A model generated the notes under the pieces. That model did not search any database. It saw only the letters and a list, made by a program, of their open reading frames with translations, and had not been told where the DNA came from. From Thiomicrorhabdus sp963677355 (GTDB lineage: Bacteria; Pseudomonadota; Gammaproteobacteria; Thiomicrospirales; Thiomicrospiraceae): a stretch of DNA of 64,000 nucleotides. Shown piece after piece: positions 42,856-52,700 of this stretch. Position 1 is the first letter of the stretch. Each line of letters opens with the position of its first letter. The DNA lies in assembly GCA_963677355.2 (NCBI GenBank), contig CAXXXQ010000004.1, positions 62,001 through 126,000 of the forward strand, written 5' to 3'. The translations under genes were made by a program, and so were the position numbers.

Positions 42856-44535
42856 TTAAAACAGACCGGTAATTACGCCGGCATCGTCAATGTCGATACG
42901 TTCCGCAGTCGGTACTTTAGGTAAGCCGGGCATGGTCATCATATTGCCGGCAATGGCAACGATGAAACCGGCACCGTTTTCCAATTTGATATCGCTGATC
43001 TCGACGATGTGTCCGGTCGGCGCGCCTTTGGCGTTCGGATCTGTTGAAAAAGACATTTGCGTTTTTGCCATACAGATCGGCAAATTGCCGTATTCAGGCT
43101 GCAAGCGCTCTATTTCGGCTTTGACTTTGGCGCTGGCGGTGATCTCTTTTGCGCCGTACATGCGGGTGGCGATGGTTTCGATTTTGTCCCACAGCGGTAG
43201 ATCGGTATCGTATAGATAATCAAAACCGGGTTCGTTGTTCTCCGTCAGTTCGACGACGGCTTGAGCCAGTTCTTCCGCTCCGGCTCCGCCTTCCGCCCAG
43301 TGTTTGGAGATGATACATCTCACGCCAAGCGCTTCGACCTTCTTGACCAGAAGCTCGGTTTCCGCATCGGAATCATAGGTGAAATGGTTGACACACACCA
43401 CGGCCGGCAACTTGAAGTTTTCGGTAACGTTAAATAGATGACGCTCCAAGTTGGCAAATCCGTTTTCCAGTGCTTGCAGGTTTTCCTGGTTCAAGTGGTC
43501 TTTGGCTACGCCGCCGTGGAACTTCAGAGCACGAACCGTTGCCACGATGACCACCGCCGACGGGGTAAGTTTGGCCGCACGGCACTTAATATTGAGGAAC
43601 TTCTCCGCACCCAGGTCGGCACCGAACCCGGCTTCGGTCACCGCGTAATCGGCCAGCTTTAAAGCCGTTTGTGTTGCCGTGACCGAGTTGCAGCCGTGAG
43701 CGATATTGGCAAACGGTCCGCCGTGGACGATGGCAATATTGTTCTCCAAAGTCTGTACGATATTCGGTTTGATGGCGTCTTTTAACAAAGCGGCCATAGC
43801 GCCGTGCGCTTTCAGGTCGCTGGCATAAACCGGCGTGACTCGGTCGGTTTTGTAGCCGATGATAATACGCCCTAAACGTTCTTTCAGGTCGGCGCGGTTA
43901 GTGGCTAGACAGAGAATGGCCATAACTTCGGATGCGACCACGATGTCGTAACCGTCTTCGCGCAGATAACCGTTGGCCGGGCCACCCTGACCGATGGTGA
44001 TATTACGCAAGGCACGGTCGTTCATATCGACCACACGTTTCCATTTAATGCGGCGCGGATCGATATCCAACGCATTGCCGTGGTTGATGTGGTTATCGAT
44101 CATCGCTGCCAATAAATTGTGGGCGACACCGATCGCATGAAAATCGCCGGTAAAATGCAAGTTGATGTCTTCCATCGGAACCACTTGCGAATAACCGCCT
44201 CCGGCTGCGCCGCCTTTCATGCCGAAACAGGGTCCTAAAGAAGGTTCGCGCAAACACATGATGGTCTTCTTGCCGATACGGTTCAACGCATCGCCCAAAC
44301 CGACTGTGGTAGTGGTTTTGCCTTCGCCGGCCGGTGTCGGGCTGATGGCGGTTACCAGAATAAGTTTACCTTCTTGATCGTGCTGATGGGAAAGGTTGTC
44401 GACATACTCCAAAGAGAGTTTAGCCTTGTAGTGTCCGTACGGATCGAGATGTTCGGCCGGAATATTAAACTTCTCTTCGGCAAGTTTAATAATCGGCTCC
44501 ATTTTGGCATTTTGTGCAATTTCAATATCAGACAT
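42856..44535 (-). CDS. fhs: Formate--tetrahydrofolate ligase
   Basis: ATP-dependent synthesis of 10-formyl-THF from formate. ATP loop ISPTPAGEGKTTTTVGLGDAL; FGMKGGAAGGGYSQVVPMEDINLHFTGD; GGPFANIAHGCNS; ends GLPKVPTAERIDID, all typical. The start is the ATG at 44535 (MSDIEIAQNAKM) with GTGAGG upstream; the open extension to 44604 is unlikely. 559 residues is standard. Being last in the glcDEF unit, it may feed C1 units to serine synthesis or recover formate from glyoxylate oxidation, complementing the glycolate salvage genes. Confidence 0.95.
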   Translation of the reverse strand: MSDIEIAQNAKMEPIIKLAEEKFNIPAEHLDPYGHYKAKLSLEYVDNLSHQHDQEGKLILVTAISPTPAGEGKTTTTVGLGDALNRIGKKTIMCLREPSLGPCFGMKGGAAGGGYSQVVPMEDINLHFTGDFHAIGVAHNLLAAMIDNHINHGNALDIDPRRIKWKRVVDMNDRALRNITIGQGGPANGYLREDGYDIVVASEVMAILCLATNRADLKERLGRIIIGYKTDRVTPVYASDLKAHGAMAALLKDAIKPNIVQTLENNIAIVHGGPFANIAHGCNSVTATQTALKLADYAVTEAGFGADLGAEKFLNIKCRAAKLTPSAVVIVATVRALKFHGGVAKDHLNQENLQALENGFANLERHLFNVTENFKLPAVVCVNHFTYDSDAETELLVKKVEALGVRCIISKHWAEGGAGAEELAQAVVELTENNEPGFDYLYDTDLPLWDKIETIATRMYGAKEITASAKVKAEIERLQPEYGNLPICMAKTQMSFSTDPNAKGAPTGHIVEISDIKLENGAGFIVAIAGNMMTMPGLPKVPTAERIDIDDAGVITGLF

Positions 44536-44646
44536 CGTAGCCTCACTTGATGTGTCGTTCTCTATTTTTTGTGCAGCGAGTATCTCATGATGTTTACGCA
44601 ACACTATTTATATGTTTTTTGTTGTTTATTAGTTTTTGTTTATCTT

Positions 44647-45858
44647 CTAGTGATTGCAGTCCAGCAGCTCTATCCAGTGCTTGACCGGCGTATCGGTCCC
44701 TTTCTGCAAATGCATCAGACAACCGATATTGGCGGTGACAATAATTTTAGGTTTGGATTGCAGCAGGTTTTCCAACTTATTGTCACGCAGATTTTTGGAG
44801 ATTTTCGGTTGGAAAATAGAGTAGGTTCCGGCCGATCCGCAGCATAGGTGGGAGTCATTGACATGGCTGATGCGGTAACCCAAGCGGCGCAGGATATCCT
44901 CCACCAGACCCGGCAGCTTTTGACCGTGCTGTAGAGTGCAAGGGGAGTGGAAAGTCACTTTCTGGTTCTTGAAGTGAGTGAAGTTGGACAGGTCTTGTGC
45001 ACTCAAAAATTCGGCGATATCCTGGGTGTGATCAACGATACGTTGAGCTTTGGCAGCATATTTGGCGTCGTCGCGCAGCAGGTGTGCATAATCCTTAATC
45101 ATGACGCCACAGCCGCTGGCATTGGAGATGATTGCCTGCACGCCCTGATCCAGATACTTTTCCCAGGCATCAATGTTGACTTTGATCTGTTGTAAAGCGT
45201 CTTCATGGCCGGAAAGGTGATGTTCCACCGCGCCGCAACACTGTTCCTGAGGAGTCTCCAGAACATTGAAGCCCAACTTATTCAGCACTTTGATACTTGC
45301 CTGATTGATATTGGGTGCCAGTGCCGGTTGCACACAGCCCGAAATCATCAAAACACTGGATTTTAGGGCGTCTTTTCGGTCTTTAAGTTCCTGGTTCAGA
45401 GTCAGCTCTTCCACCGTGAACTGTACCGCTTTCGAATGCCGTAAGAACGGCATGGCTTTAATGACCAGATTAAAGAACCAGGGGGTGGTCAGGCTTTTAC
45501 GTACTGCAAAACGAATCAATCTTTGTAATGGATTACGCGGACTTTTTTGTTCGGCCACTTCGCGACCGATATCCAGAAGATGGCCGTATTCGACGCCGGA
45601 CGGGCAGGTGGTTTCGCAGGAACGGCAGGTGAGGCAGCGATCCAGATGACCGAGCGTGTCTTCACTGACCTCATTGCCTTCCAATACACTTTTGATCAGG
45701 TAAATGCGACCGCGCGGCGAGTCGAGTTCATCACCGAGCAGGCCGTAGGTTGGACAAGCGGAGAGACAGAAACCGCAGTGTACGCAGGAACGCAGGATTT
45801 TGTCGGCCGTTTTTCCGGTCTCTGTCGCCAGTAAGTCTTTTGGAAGTTGGGTTTGCAT
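44647..45858 (-). CDS. glcF: Glycolate oxidase iron-sulfur subunit GlcF
   Basis: Electron-transfer subunit of glycolate dehydrogenase. Two ferredoxin motifs: CVHCGFCLSACPTYG (residues about 31-45) and CLTCRSCETTCPSGVEYG (about 84-101). Two CCG domains: CCGAVEHH and CCGSAGTYS. 403 residues. It passes electrons to the quinone pool. 114 bases separate it from glcE. Confidence 0.95.
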   Translation of the reverse strand: MQTQLPKDLLATETGKTADKILRSCVHCGFCLSACPTYGLLGDELDSPRGRIYLIKSVLEGNEVSEDTLGHLDRCLTCRSCETTCPSGVEYGHLLDIGREVAEQKSPRNPLQRLIRFAVRKSLTTPWFFNLVIKAMPFLRHSKAVQFTVEELTLNQELKDRKDALKSSVLMISGCVQPALAPNINQASIKVLNKLGFNVLETPQEQCCGAVEHHLSGHEDALQQIKVNIDAWEKYLDQGVQAIISNASGCGVMIKDYAHLLRDDAKYAAKAQRIVDHTQDIAEFLSAQDLSNFTHFKNQKVTFHSPCTLQHGQKLPGLVEDILRRLGYRISHVNDSHLCCGSAGTYSIFQPKISKNLRDNKLENLLQSKPKIIVTANIGCLMHLQKGTDTPVKHWIELLDCNH

Positions 45859-45972
45859 AATGAATTCGCTAAGTTAAAGTCGTCTAAGCCTTGAAGGCTT
45901 GTCATCGCATTCTATCTTTTCTTAATCGGTATAGCAGTTAAAAGTCTTTATAGTGGTCATAAACCGTTGCTG

Positions 45973-46959
45973 TTATAGATCTTTGAAAACATGGTGCGGA
46001 TCGAATACGTCTTTGATGCCGTCTTTGATGCGTTTGACGCAAGGCTTGTCGTTATTGCGCGGCGCAAAACGAGATTGCCAAAGCGTAACGTACGGATGAT
46101 TCGGTTTGTTCTTACTCGCCACCCAGCGTCTGGTACCGCCCATACCGACGGCGATGGTGTTCTCAATCGCCGGGTTAGTGCTTTCCACATCCAAACGCCA
46201 TAACTTTTGTCCCTCTTCCAATTTCGGTTGGAAAGGATTCAAGACTTTCCAGATATCGTTGCTGCACTCGTGCACTTCAACCCGGTTGGCCTGTTGCGGA
46301 TGTTCGCCGTCGACTCGGTAATAGAACTTGCCACCGTGATAGGCGCAACCGGACAGCGGTAAAGCAGTGCCTTGCATCTTGTTCATCAGCAAAATCGCTT
46401 CGCCTTCCGGCATTTCGATGCAGTAGGTTTTCTCTTCCACTAACGGAATGACTTTTAGGCTCAATTCGGTGACTAAAGCCAACGAACCTTTTGAACCGCA
46501 CAACATTCGCGAGATGTCATAACCGGCGACGTTTTTGATCATCTTGCCGCCAAAGCGCATCACTCGGCCTTGACCGTCGATCAGTTGCGTGCCGAGTACG
46601 AAGTCGCGTAGCGCACCGCGGAACGGGCGGCAAGGTCCGGTCAACGCGCAGGCGTAAGTCCCGCCGATAGTCGAGTTACCGTAATCCGGCGGCTCAAAGC
46701 CTAGCATCTGGTTGTTTTCGGCAAGCACGGCGCTTAATTCCGTCAAGGTGGTGCCGGCCTTAACGGTGACTACCAGTTCGGCAGGATCGTAGCTGACGAT
46801 GCCGCTGTGATCGGCAATCGACAGTTTCTGCGCATCGTCATACAGCGGGACTTTGCTTTCCTGACCGGCGATCTGTAACAGGGTTTTATCGGCAACGGCC
46901 TGTTTGATCTGGTCGGCAAACGCCTGTACCGAAGGTTCTATAGGGTGTTGAATCGGCAT
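45973..46959 (-). CDS. glcE: Glycolate oxidase FAD-binding subunit GlcE
   Basis: Second FAD-binding subunit of glycolate dehydrogenase. PCMH-type FAD domain with VKAGTTLTELSAVLAENNQMLGFEPPDYG and TIGGTYACALTGPCRPFRGALRDFVLG (residues about 70-140), then KMIKNVAGYDISRMLCGSKGSLALVTELSLKV. Shorter than GlcD, as expected. Its ATG overlaps the glcD stop by one base, so it is translationally coupled. Confidence 0.95.
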   Translation of the reverse strand: MPIQHPIEPSVQAFADQIKQAVADKTLLQIAGQESKVPLYDDAQKLSIADHSGIVSYDPAELVVTVKAGTTLTELSAVLAENNQMLGFEPPDYGNSTIGGTYACALTGPCRPFRGALRDFVLGTQLIDGQGRVMRFGGKMIKNVAGYDISRMLCGSKGSLALVTELSLKVIPLVEEKTYCIEMPEGEAILLMNKMQGTALPLSGCAYHGGKFYYRVDGEHPQQANRVEVHECSNDIWKVLNPFQPKLEEGQKLWRLDVESTNPAIENTIAVGMGGTRRWVASKNKPNHPYVTLWQSRFAPRNNDKPCVKRIKDGIKDVFDPHHVFKDL

Positions 46960-48395
46960 TAGAAACGCTCCAGTTCAGGGTGTGGCAGTTGATTGTTATG
47001 CACGTGCATGTGACCGAGCTCGGCACAGCGATGCAGGGTCGGCACCGCTTTGCCCGGATTTAACAGTCCGGTGTTATCAAACACGTTTTTAATGCCGTGG
47101 AAGATATCCAGTTCCGCTTCCGGGTACTGATGGCACATGGAGTCGAGTTTTTCGACCCCGACCCCGTGTTCTCCGGTGATGGTACCACCGACATCAACAC
47201 ACAGCTTGAGGATTTCGGCACCGAATTTTTCGGTCTCCTCCAGTTCGCCGGGGGTGTTTGCATCATACAGAATTAGAGGGTGCAGGTTGCCGTCGCCGGC
47301 GTGGAATACATTGGCGACACGCAGGCCGTATTTTTGCGAGAGTTTTTCGATCTCTTCCAATACATAGGCCAGACGGCTACGCGGAATGGTGCCGTCCATG
47401 CAGTAATAGTCAGGTGAGTAGCGGCCAACCGCCGGGAAAGCGTTTTTGCGTCCTTGCCAGATTTCGATACGCTCTTTTTCATTTTGCGAGATACGGATCT
47501 GGTAAGCGCCGTTTTCGGTGAGGATATCCGAAACCCGTTTGGTGTCCTTCTGAACCTGATCGTGACTGCCGTCCACTTCGCAAAGCAATAGGGCAGCAGC
47601 ATCGGTCGGATAGCCGACTTTGGCGTAATCCTCCGCAGCCTGAATGGCAAACTGATCCATCATTTCCAGACCGGCCGGAATGATGCCTTTTTTAAGTACG
47701 CTGGTGACCGCATCGGCACAAGTAGAGACGGAGTTAAAGGCCGCCATAATGACTTGTGCCGAAGCGGGTTTAGGCAGCAATTTCACTTTGATTTCGACAA
47801 TGACGCCCAGCAGGCCTTCGGAACCATTCAGTAAGGCCAGTAGATCAATGCCGTCGTCTTTTTCGTCAAAGATCATGGTTTCGCCGTCCATGTCGACCAC
47901 GGTAACCGAGGTAACATTGTGTACGGTCAAACCGTATTTTAGACAGTGCACGCCACCGGAGTTTTCAGCAACATTACCGCCGATCGAACAGGCGACTTGT
48001 GAGGACGGGTCGGGGGCGTAATAGAGATCGTGTTGAGCCGCGGCTTGTGAAATCACAATATTGCGCACACCCGGTTGGACGATGGCGGTTCTTTGCAGCG
48101 GGTCTAGTTCAATGATTTTATTGAGTTTGGAGAGGCCGAGAATGACGCTGTTTTCCAGCGGCAAGGTACCGCCGGCTAGTCCGGTTCCGGAACCGCGGGT
48201 AATAACCGGAGTATTATGTGCTTTACAGGTACGTAAAACTTGTTTAACCTGTTCAACATCTTCCGGCAAGGCCACAGCCATCGGTTTTTGTCGATAAGCA
48301 GAAAGGCCGTCACATTCATAGGGCCTACAAGCTTCTTCGCTTGAAAGCACATTGTTTTGTCCAATCGCTTCTTGTAAAGCTTGGATAACTTCCAT
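46959..48395 (-). CDS. glcD: Glycolate oxidase catalytic subunit GlcD
   Basis: FAD-linked catalytic subunit that oxidises glycolate to glyoxylate. FAD domain: VITRGSGTGLAGGTLPLENS, AIVQPGVRNIVISQAA, YYAPDPSSQVACSIGGNVAENSGGVHCLKYG; C-terminal NVFHAGDGNLHPLILYD and ITGEHGVGVEKLD. 478 residues. First gene of glcDEF-fhs, divergent from the serine-glyoxylate aminotransferase across 103 bases, so both arms of glycolate salvage probably share control. In a RuBisCO autotroph the substrate is from 2-phosphoglycolate. Confidence 0.96.
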   Translation of the reverse strand: MEVIQALQEAIGQNNVLSSEEACRPYECDGLSAYRQKPMAVALPEDVEQVKQVLRTCKAHNTPVITRGSGTGLAGGTLPLENSVILGLSKLNKIIELDPLQRTAIVQPGVRNIVISQAAAQHDLYYAPDPSSQVACSIGGNVAENSGGVHCLKYGLTVHNVTSVTVVDMDGETMIFDEKDDGIDLLALLNGSEGLLGVIVEIKVKLLPKPASAQVIMAAFNSVSTCADAVTSVLKKGIIPAGLEMMDQFAIQAAEDYAKVGYPTDAAALLLCEVDGSHDQVQKDTKRVSDILTENGAYQIRISQNEKERIEIWQGRKNAFPAVGRYSPDYYCMDGTIPRSRLAYVLEEIEKLSQKYGLRVANVFHAGDGNLHPLILYDANTPGELEETEKFGAEILKLCVDVGGTITGEHGVGVEKLDSMCHQYPEAELDIFHGIKNVFDNTGLLNPGKAVPTLHRCAELGHMHVHNNQLPHPELERF

Positions 48396-48498
48396 TTTTA
48401 ACCTTGTAACTTCGATACGTTTAACACTATAATTGCTGAAAACTTGATTTCAATCAACTTTTGTAAGGTTTTCCTATTATTCAAAAAAGGCGATTAAT

Positions 48499-49614
48499 AT
48501 GCAATCTTTTAATCCACCAATTCGTACATTGATGGGCCCGGGTCCATCTGATATTCATCCGCGCGTTCTAGCGGCAATGGCCCGTCCGACTATCGGCCAC
48601 CTTGATCCTGCATTTGTAGGCATGATGGATGAAGTCAAAGAACTTCTTAAATATGCATTCCAAACTGAAAACGAAATGACCATGCCGGTCTCGGCACCGG
48701 GTTCAGCCGGTATGGAAACCTGTTTCGTCAACCTGGTCGAGCCGGGCGATAAGGTTATTGTATGCATTAACGGTGTCTTTGGCATGCGAATGAAAGAAAA
48801 CATCGAGCGTTTTGGTGCTGAAGCGGTTGTAGTCGCGGACGATTGGGGAACGGCGGTGACGCCTGCAAAAGTTGAAGAAGCGTGTAAAGCGCACCCGGAT
48901 GCCAAGATTGTCGCTTTTGTTCACGCAGAAACTTCTACCGGTGCATGTTCCGATGCTGCGACTATCTGTAAGATCGCCCAAGAACATGACTGTTTGACGA
49001 TTGTGGATGCGGTAACGTCTTTGGGTGGTATTGAGCTTAAGGTTGATGAATGGGGAATTGATGCGATCTATTCAGGTACTCAGAAGTGTCTTTCTTGTGT
49101 GCCTGGTATCTCGCCAATCAGCTTCTCCGAGAAAGCCTTGGATGTGGTTCGTAACCGTAAGACTAAGGTACCGAGCTGGTTCCTGGATCTGAATTTGGTA
49201 TTAGGTTACTGGGGTGGCGGCGCTAAGCGTGCTTATCACCATACTGCGCCGGTCAACGCGCTTTATGCTCTGCATGAGTCGTTGTTGATGTTGAAAGAAG
49301 AAGGCTTGGAAAACGCGCATAAACGCCATGCGGAAATGCACGAGATGTTGAAAGCCGGTCTGACCGAGATGGGTATCGAGTTTGTTGTACCTGAAGATCA
49401 GCGTCTGCCGGAATTGAACTCGGTATGGATTCCGGAAGGATTTGACGATGCGGAAATCCGTAGCAAGCTGTTGAACGATTACAACCTTGAAATCGGTGCC
49501 GGTCTAGGTGATTTTGCCGGTAAAGTTTGGCGTATCGGTCTAATGGGCGACAGTGCCCGTCGTGAGAAAGTGTTATTCTGTCTTGCGGCTTTGAAAGAAG
49601 TGTTGGCTAAATAG
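48499..49614 (+). CDS. Serine--glyoxylate (alanine--glyoxylate) aminotransferase
   Basis: Class V PLP aminotransferase that turns glyoxylate into glycine. N-terminal LMGPGPSDIHPRVLAAM; PLP Lys in IYSGTQKCLSCVPGISP (about residue 197); VHAETSTGACSD; WRIGLMGDSA near the end. 371 residues. The amino donor (Ser or Ala) cannot be told with certainty. Position opposite glcDEF supports a role in glycolate salvage. The coding sequence has more G and C at third positions than the genes around it, suggesting high expression. Confidence 0.92.
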   Translation: MQSFNPPIRTLMGPGPSDIHPRVLAAMARPTIGHLDPAFVGMMDEVKELLKYAFQTENEMTMPVSAPGSAGMETCFVNLVEPGDKVIVCINGVFGMRMKENIERFGAEAVVVADDWGTAVTPAKVEEACKAHPDAKIVAFVHAETSTGACSDAATICKIAQEHDCLTIVDAVTSLGGIELKVDEWGIDAIYSGTQKCLSCVPGISPISFSEKALDVVRNRKTKVPSWFLDLNLVLGYWGGGAKRAYHHTAPVNALYALHESLLMLKEEGLENAHKRHAEMHEMLKAGLTEMGIEFVVPEDQRLPELNSVWIPEGFDDAEIRSKLLNDYNLEIGAGLGDFAGKVWRIGLMGDSARREKVLFCLAALKEVLAK

Positions 49615-49653
49615 TCGGCTAACTAAAGTCAGCGGCTTATTTACGGCAATAAT

Positions 49654-49688
49654 AAGCGCCTCAGATCGGTTGATCTGAGGCGCTTTTT
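49654..49688. terminator. Strong bidirectional rho-independent terminator
   Basis: 14-base stem AAGCGCCTCAGATC / GATCTGAGGCGCTT with a GGTT loop and T-run, between the convergent aminotransferase and GGDEF/EAL genes. Confidence 0.9.
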
Positions 49689-49707
49689 TTATGCCGGTTG
49701 TTTTGTT

Positions 49708-52700
49708 TTAGGATGGATCGCATTCATCAATCGACAGCAAAGCATCTAGGTCGTCTTTGATTTGATGCAACTCCGGTAACATGGCTTCCGCCTTGTGCTG
49801 TTCCCCGGTTTTATGCAGGTCTAGGGCATGAACCGCCAGCTCATGAGCTTTGATATGTAATGCATCAATTTGCTGAATGGTCGTCGAGTTATGGAAAAGT
49901 GATGGCGCACTGTTCAGGAACCAACGGCCGAAATTACAGTGGGTATGAGACAGTTCAATCTGACTGGACTCGTCTCCTTTGAGGATGGATGCCTCAACTT
50001 TTCTAAGCCAAGCGTGATGCGACAGTTTTGCTTTGCATAACTCTTTGTGGTGTTTGGTTAGCTCTTCAAGCTGATGCCATTTAGGATCGAACTCCCAAGT
50101 CGTTAGCCATTTTTCGATCTCATCCGGGCTCAGCGGTTTATTGATGGCATAGCCCTGAATCTCTTTGATGCCGAGCTGTAGCAGAAGCTTGATATGGTCT
50201 TCGGTTTCCGCACCTTCCGCAATAACATCCAAATTAAAGGCTTCAGCCATGGATTTGATCGCTTCGATAATACTGAAATTTGAAGGCTCGTTGAAGATTT
50301 CCAGAATGAATTCCTGATCGATTTTCACTTCGTTGACCGGCAGATTTTTTAGGTAATTCAGTGAGGCATAGCCGGTACCGAAATCGTCAATCGCAAAACG
50401 GAAACCTTGTAGCTTAAATTCATCGATTTTGGAAGAGATTTGCTTGACGTTTTCCAGTGCGGAGCTCTCCAGTAGCTCCAAAATCAGATGCTCGGGGCGC
50501 AAAGTATCACTTTCTACAAAATGTTTGTATAAGGCTTTGTTAAACGGTTCGTTAAGCAGGTCATAACCGTTGATGTTCAGGCTGATCTTTACCTTGTGGC
50601 CTAGAGAATGAAGGCGTTCTAAATAGGCTGCAGCCTGTTCGAGGATATAGATGCTAAACTCTTCCATTAAGCCAAACTGTTCAAGTTTGTGCAGGAAGTG
50701 GATAGGGGGGATCATGCCTTTTTCGGGATGAATCCATCTGACCAGACCTTCCAAAGAGCCGATTTCGCCTTTTTCAAAATTAATTTTGGGTTGATAATAA
50801 AGCTGAAAATCTTGATTTTTGAAGGCTCTGATCAACTCGGACCGTTCTTCGCTGTCGTCCCATTCATAATATTGAATCTGGTTTTTACCTTGAACTTTGG
50901 CTTTGTACATGATTTGGTCGGCCAAACGCAGCAGTTGGTCCGGTTCATAGTATTCATACTGGTCGGCTTCATAATAAACCACTCCGATGCTACCCGATAC
51001 TTGTAACTCGTGGGATTCGTACTCAATCGGGTTGCAGATCTGTTTGAGGATATGCTGTTCGATCCGTTTCAGTACCTGTTTGTCTTTATTGGCAGAAAGC
51101 AGGATGACGAATTCGTCGCCACCCAAACGGGAGACGGTATCTTGTTTACGCAAGGTAGCGGTTAAACGTTTGGCAATGGTTTGCAGCATATGGTCTCCTG
51201 CTGCATGACCGTATTGGTCATTGATCTCTTTGAAACCGTCCAAGTCGATGAACATAATGGCAACAATTTCATTGTTGCGTTCCGATAAGGAGATTGCTTG
51301 ATGGATGCGGTCGGATAGCAATAATCGATTGGGCAACCCGGTTAGGGCGTCATAGTGCGCCATGTGCTCAAGCTGTTCTTGATACTCTTTTTCTTTGGTC
51401 ACATCGGCGAACAGGCCGATATAGTATTCCGGCTCACGGTTTTTATCCATGACGACCGAAATTTTAGAACGGCAGGGATAAAATTCGCCGTTTTGGCGTC
51501 GGTTCAAGATATCGCCTTCCCAAAAACCGCTACTGATGAGTGTTTCCCACATGTTTTCGTAAAAGTCCGATTTTTGAAGGCCGGAACTGAATATCCGAGG
51601 GTTCTGGCCGATCAACTCCGCTTCCTGGTAACCGGAAATGTCTTCCAATCTTTTATTGGCGCGAATAATTTGATTGTTTCTATCGGTAATCAAGATACCT
51701 TCATTGGCATAGTCGAATACTTGTGCAGCCTGTTTCAAATGGCTTTCCGCCTGTAAATCCTGAGTAATGTCTTTGACCAAACCGTCAAAAGAGACCAGCT
51801 CTTCGTTTTCATAGACGCCATGAAATAGAATACGAATGGTTTTACTGTGGCCTTGCGGAGTGGTGAAAGACATCACGAGACTGTGTTCATCGAGCTTTAG
51901 TGTTACTAGCTCTTGAAGCGCTCTGTTTGCGTTTTCGATCGAACCGTTTTGCCAGTCTATGCTGCTGAACCAGGGCTTATTGAGTACGTTTGCGATGGGT
52001 TGTTCAAAAACTTCTTCAAAACCGGCAGATAGATATGTGATAACACCGTCACGGCTACGGTGGGAATAGACAAAATAGTCTCCTCCCAGATCGTTTAAAA
52101 AGTGCTCGAATTTGTTTTTTTGTTGTTTGATTTCATTGTCGGTACGCTGCTCTTTAATTAAATGCCAAGTTTCATTACAGATCAACTGGCAGAGATCGAC
52201 ATCGTCTTGTGTATAGTTGATTTGCTTATTGCCTAAACCGGCAATCATGACAACGGAGCCCTTATCCACCACGGGTATTGAAATGATTCTGTCTAAATGA
52301 ACATGGCCTTCCGGCAGCCCTTTTCTGTGGGCGTAGCTTGAAAAGTTATTAATAATGACAGATTTTTTCTGCCTGATCGAGTCGGCCCAAGCACCGGCAT
52401 TTTTAAGGGGATAATGTGGTTCGTAGTCGGTGACATGGCAGGTATCTTTGGTTTGCCGTGACCAATTTACCAGCTCGATGTTTTGATTTTGTTCGTCGTA
52501 AAGATGGATAAAACTGATCTGGCTGTCGGTTAGGCGTTCAATCTCCTCGATGGCAAATTGCATTAATTCCTCTTCCGGTTTTTCTTCGGCCATTTTCGGA
52601 AGGTTGAGCAGCACATAGTCCACGTTAGACTGTTTGACGAGTTTATCGTCGCGCTCTTTCAACTTGTTACGTAGCACTTCGGATTTGATCAATATCGTAA

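Noticed and set aside
44536..44604. N-terminal extension of formate-THF ligase
   Set aside because: The 23 extra residues are not in the family and the ATG at 44535 has a good GTGAGG ribosome binding site.
46999..47008. TGCACGTGCA palindrome as another parS site
   Set aside because: Contains the CACGTG centre but the flanks do not match GTTTC...GAAAC, and it lies at the end of glcD where the codons explain it.
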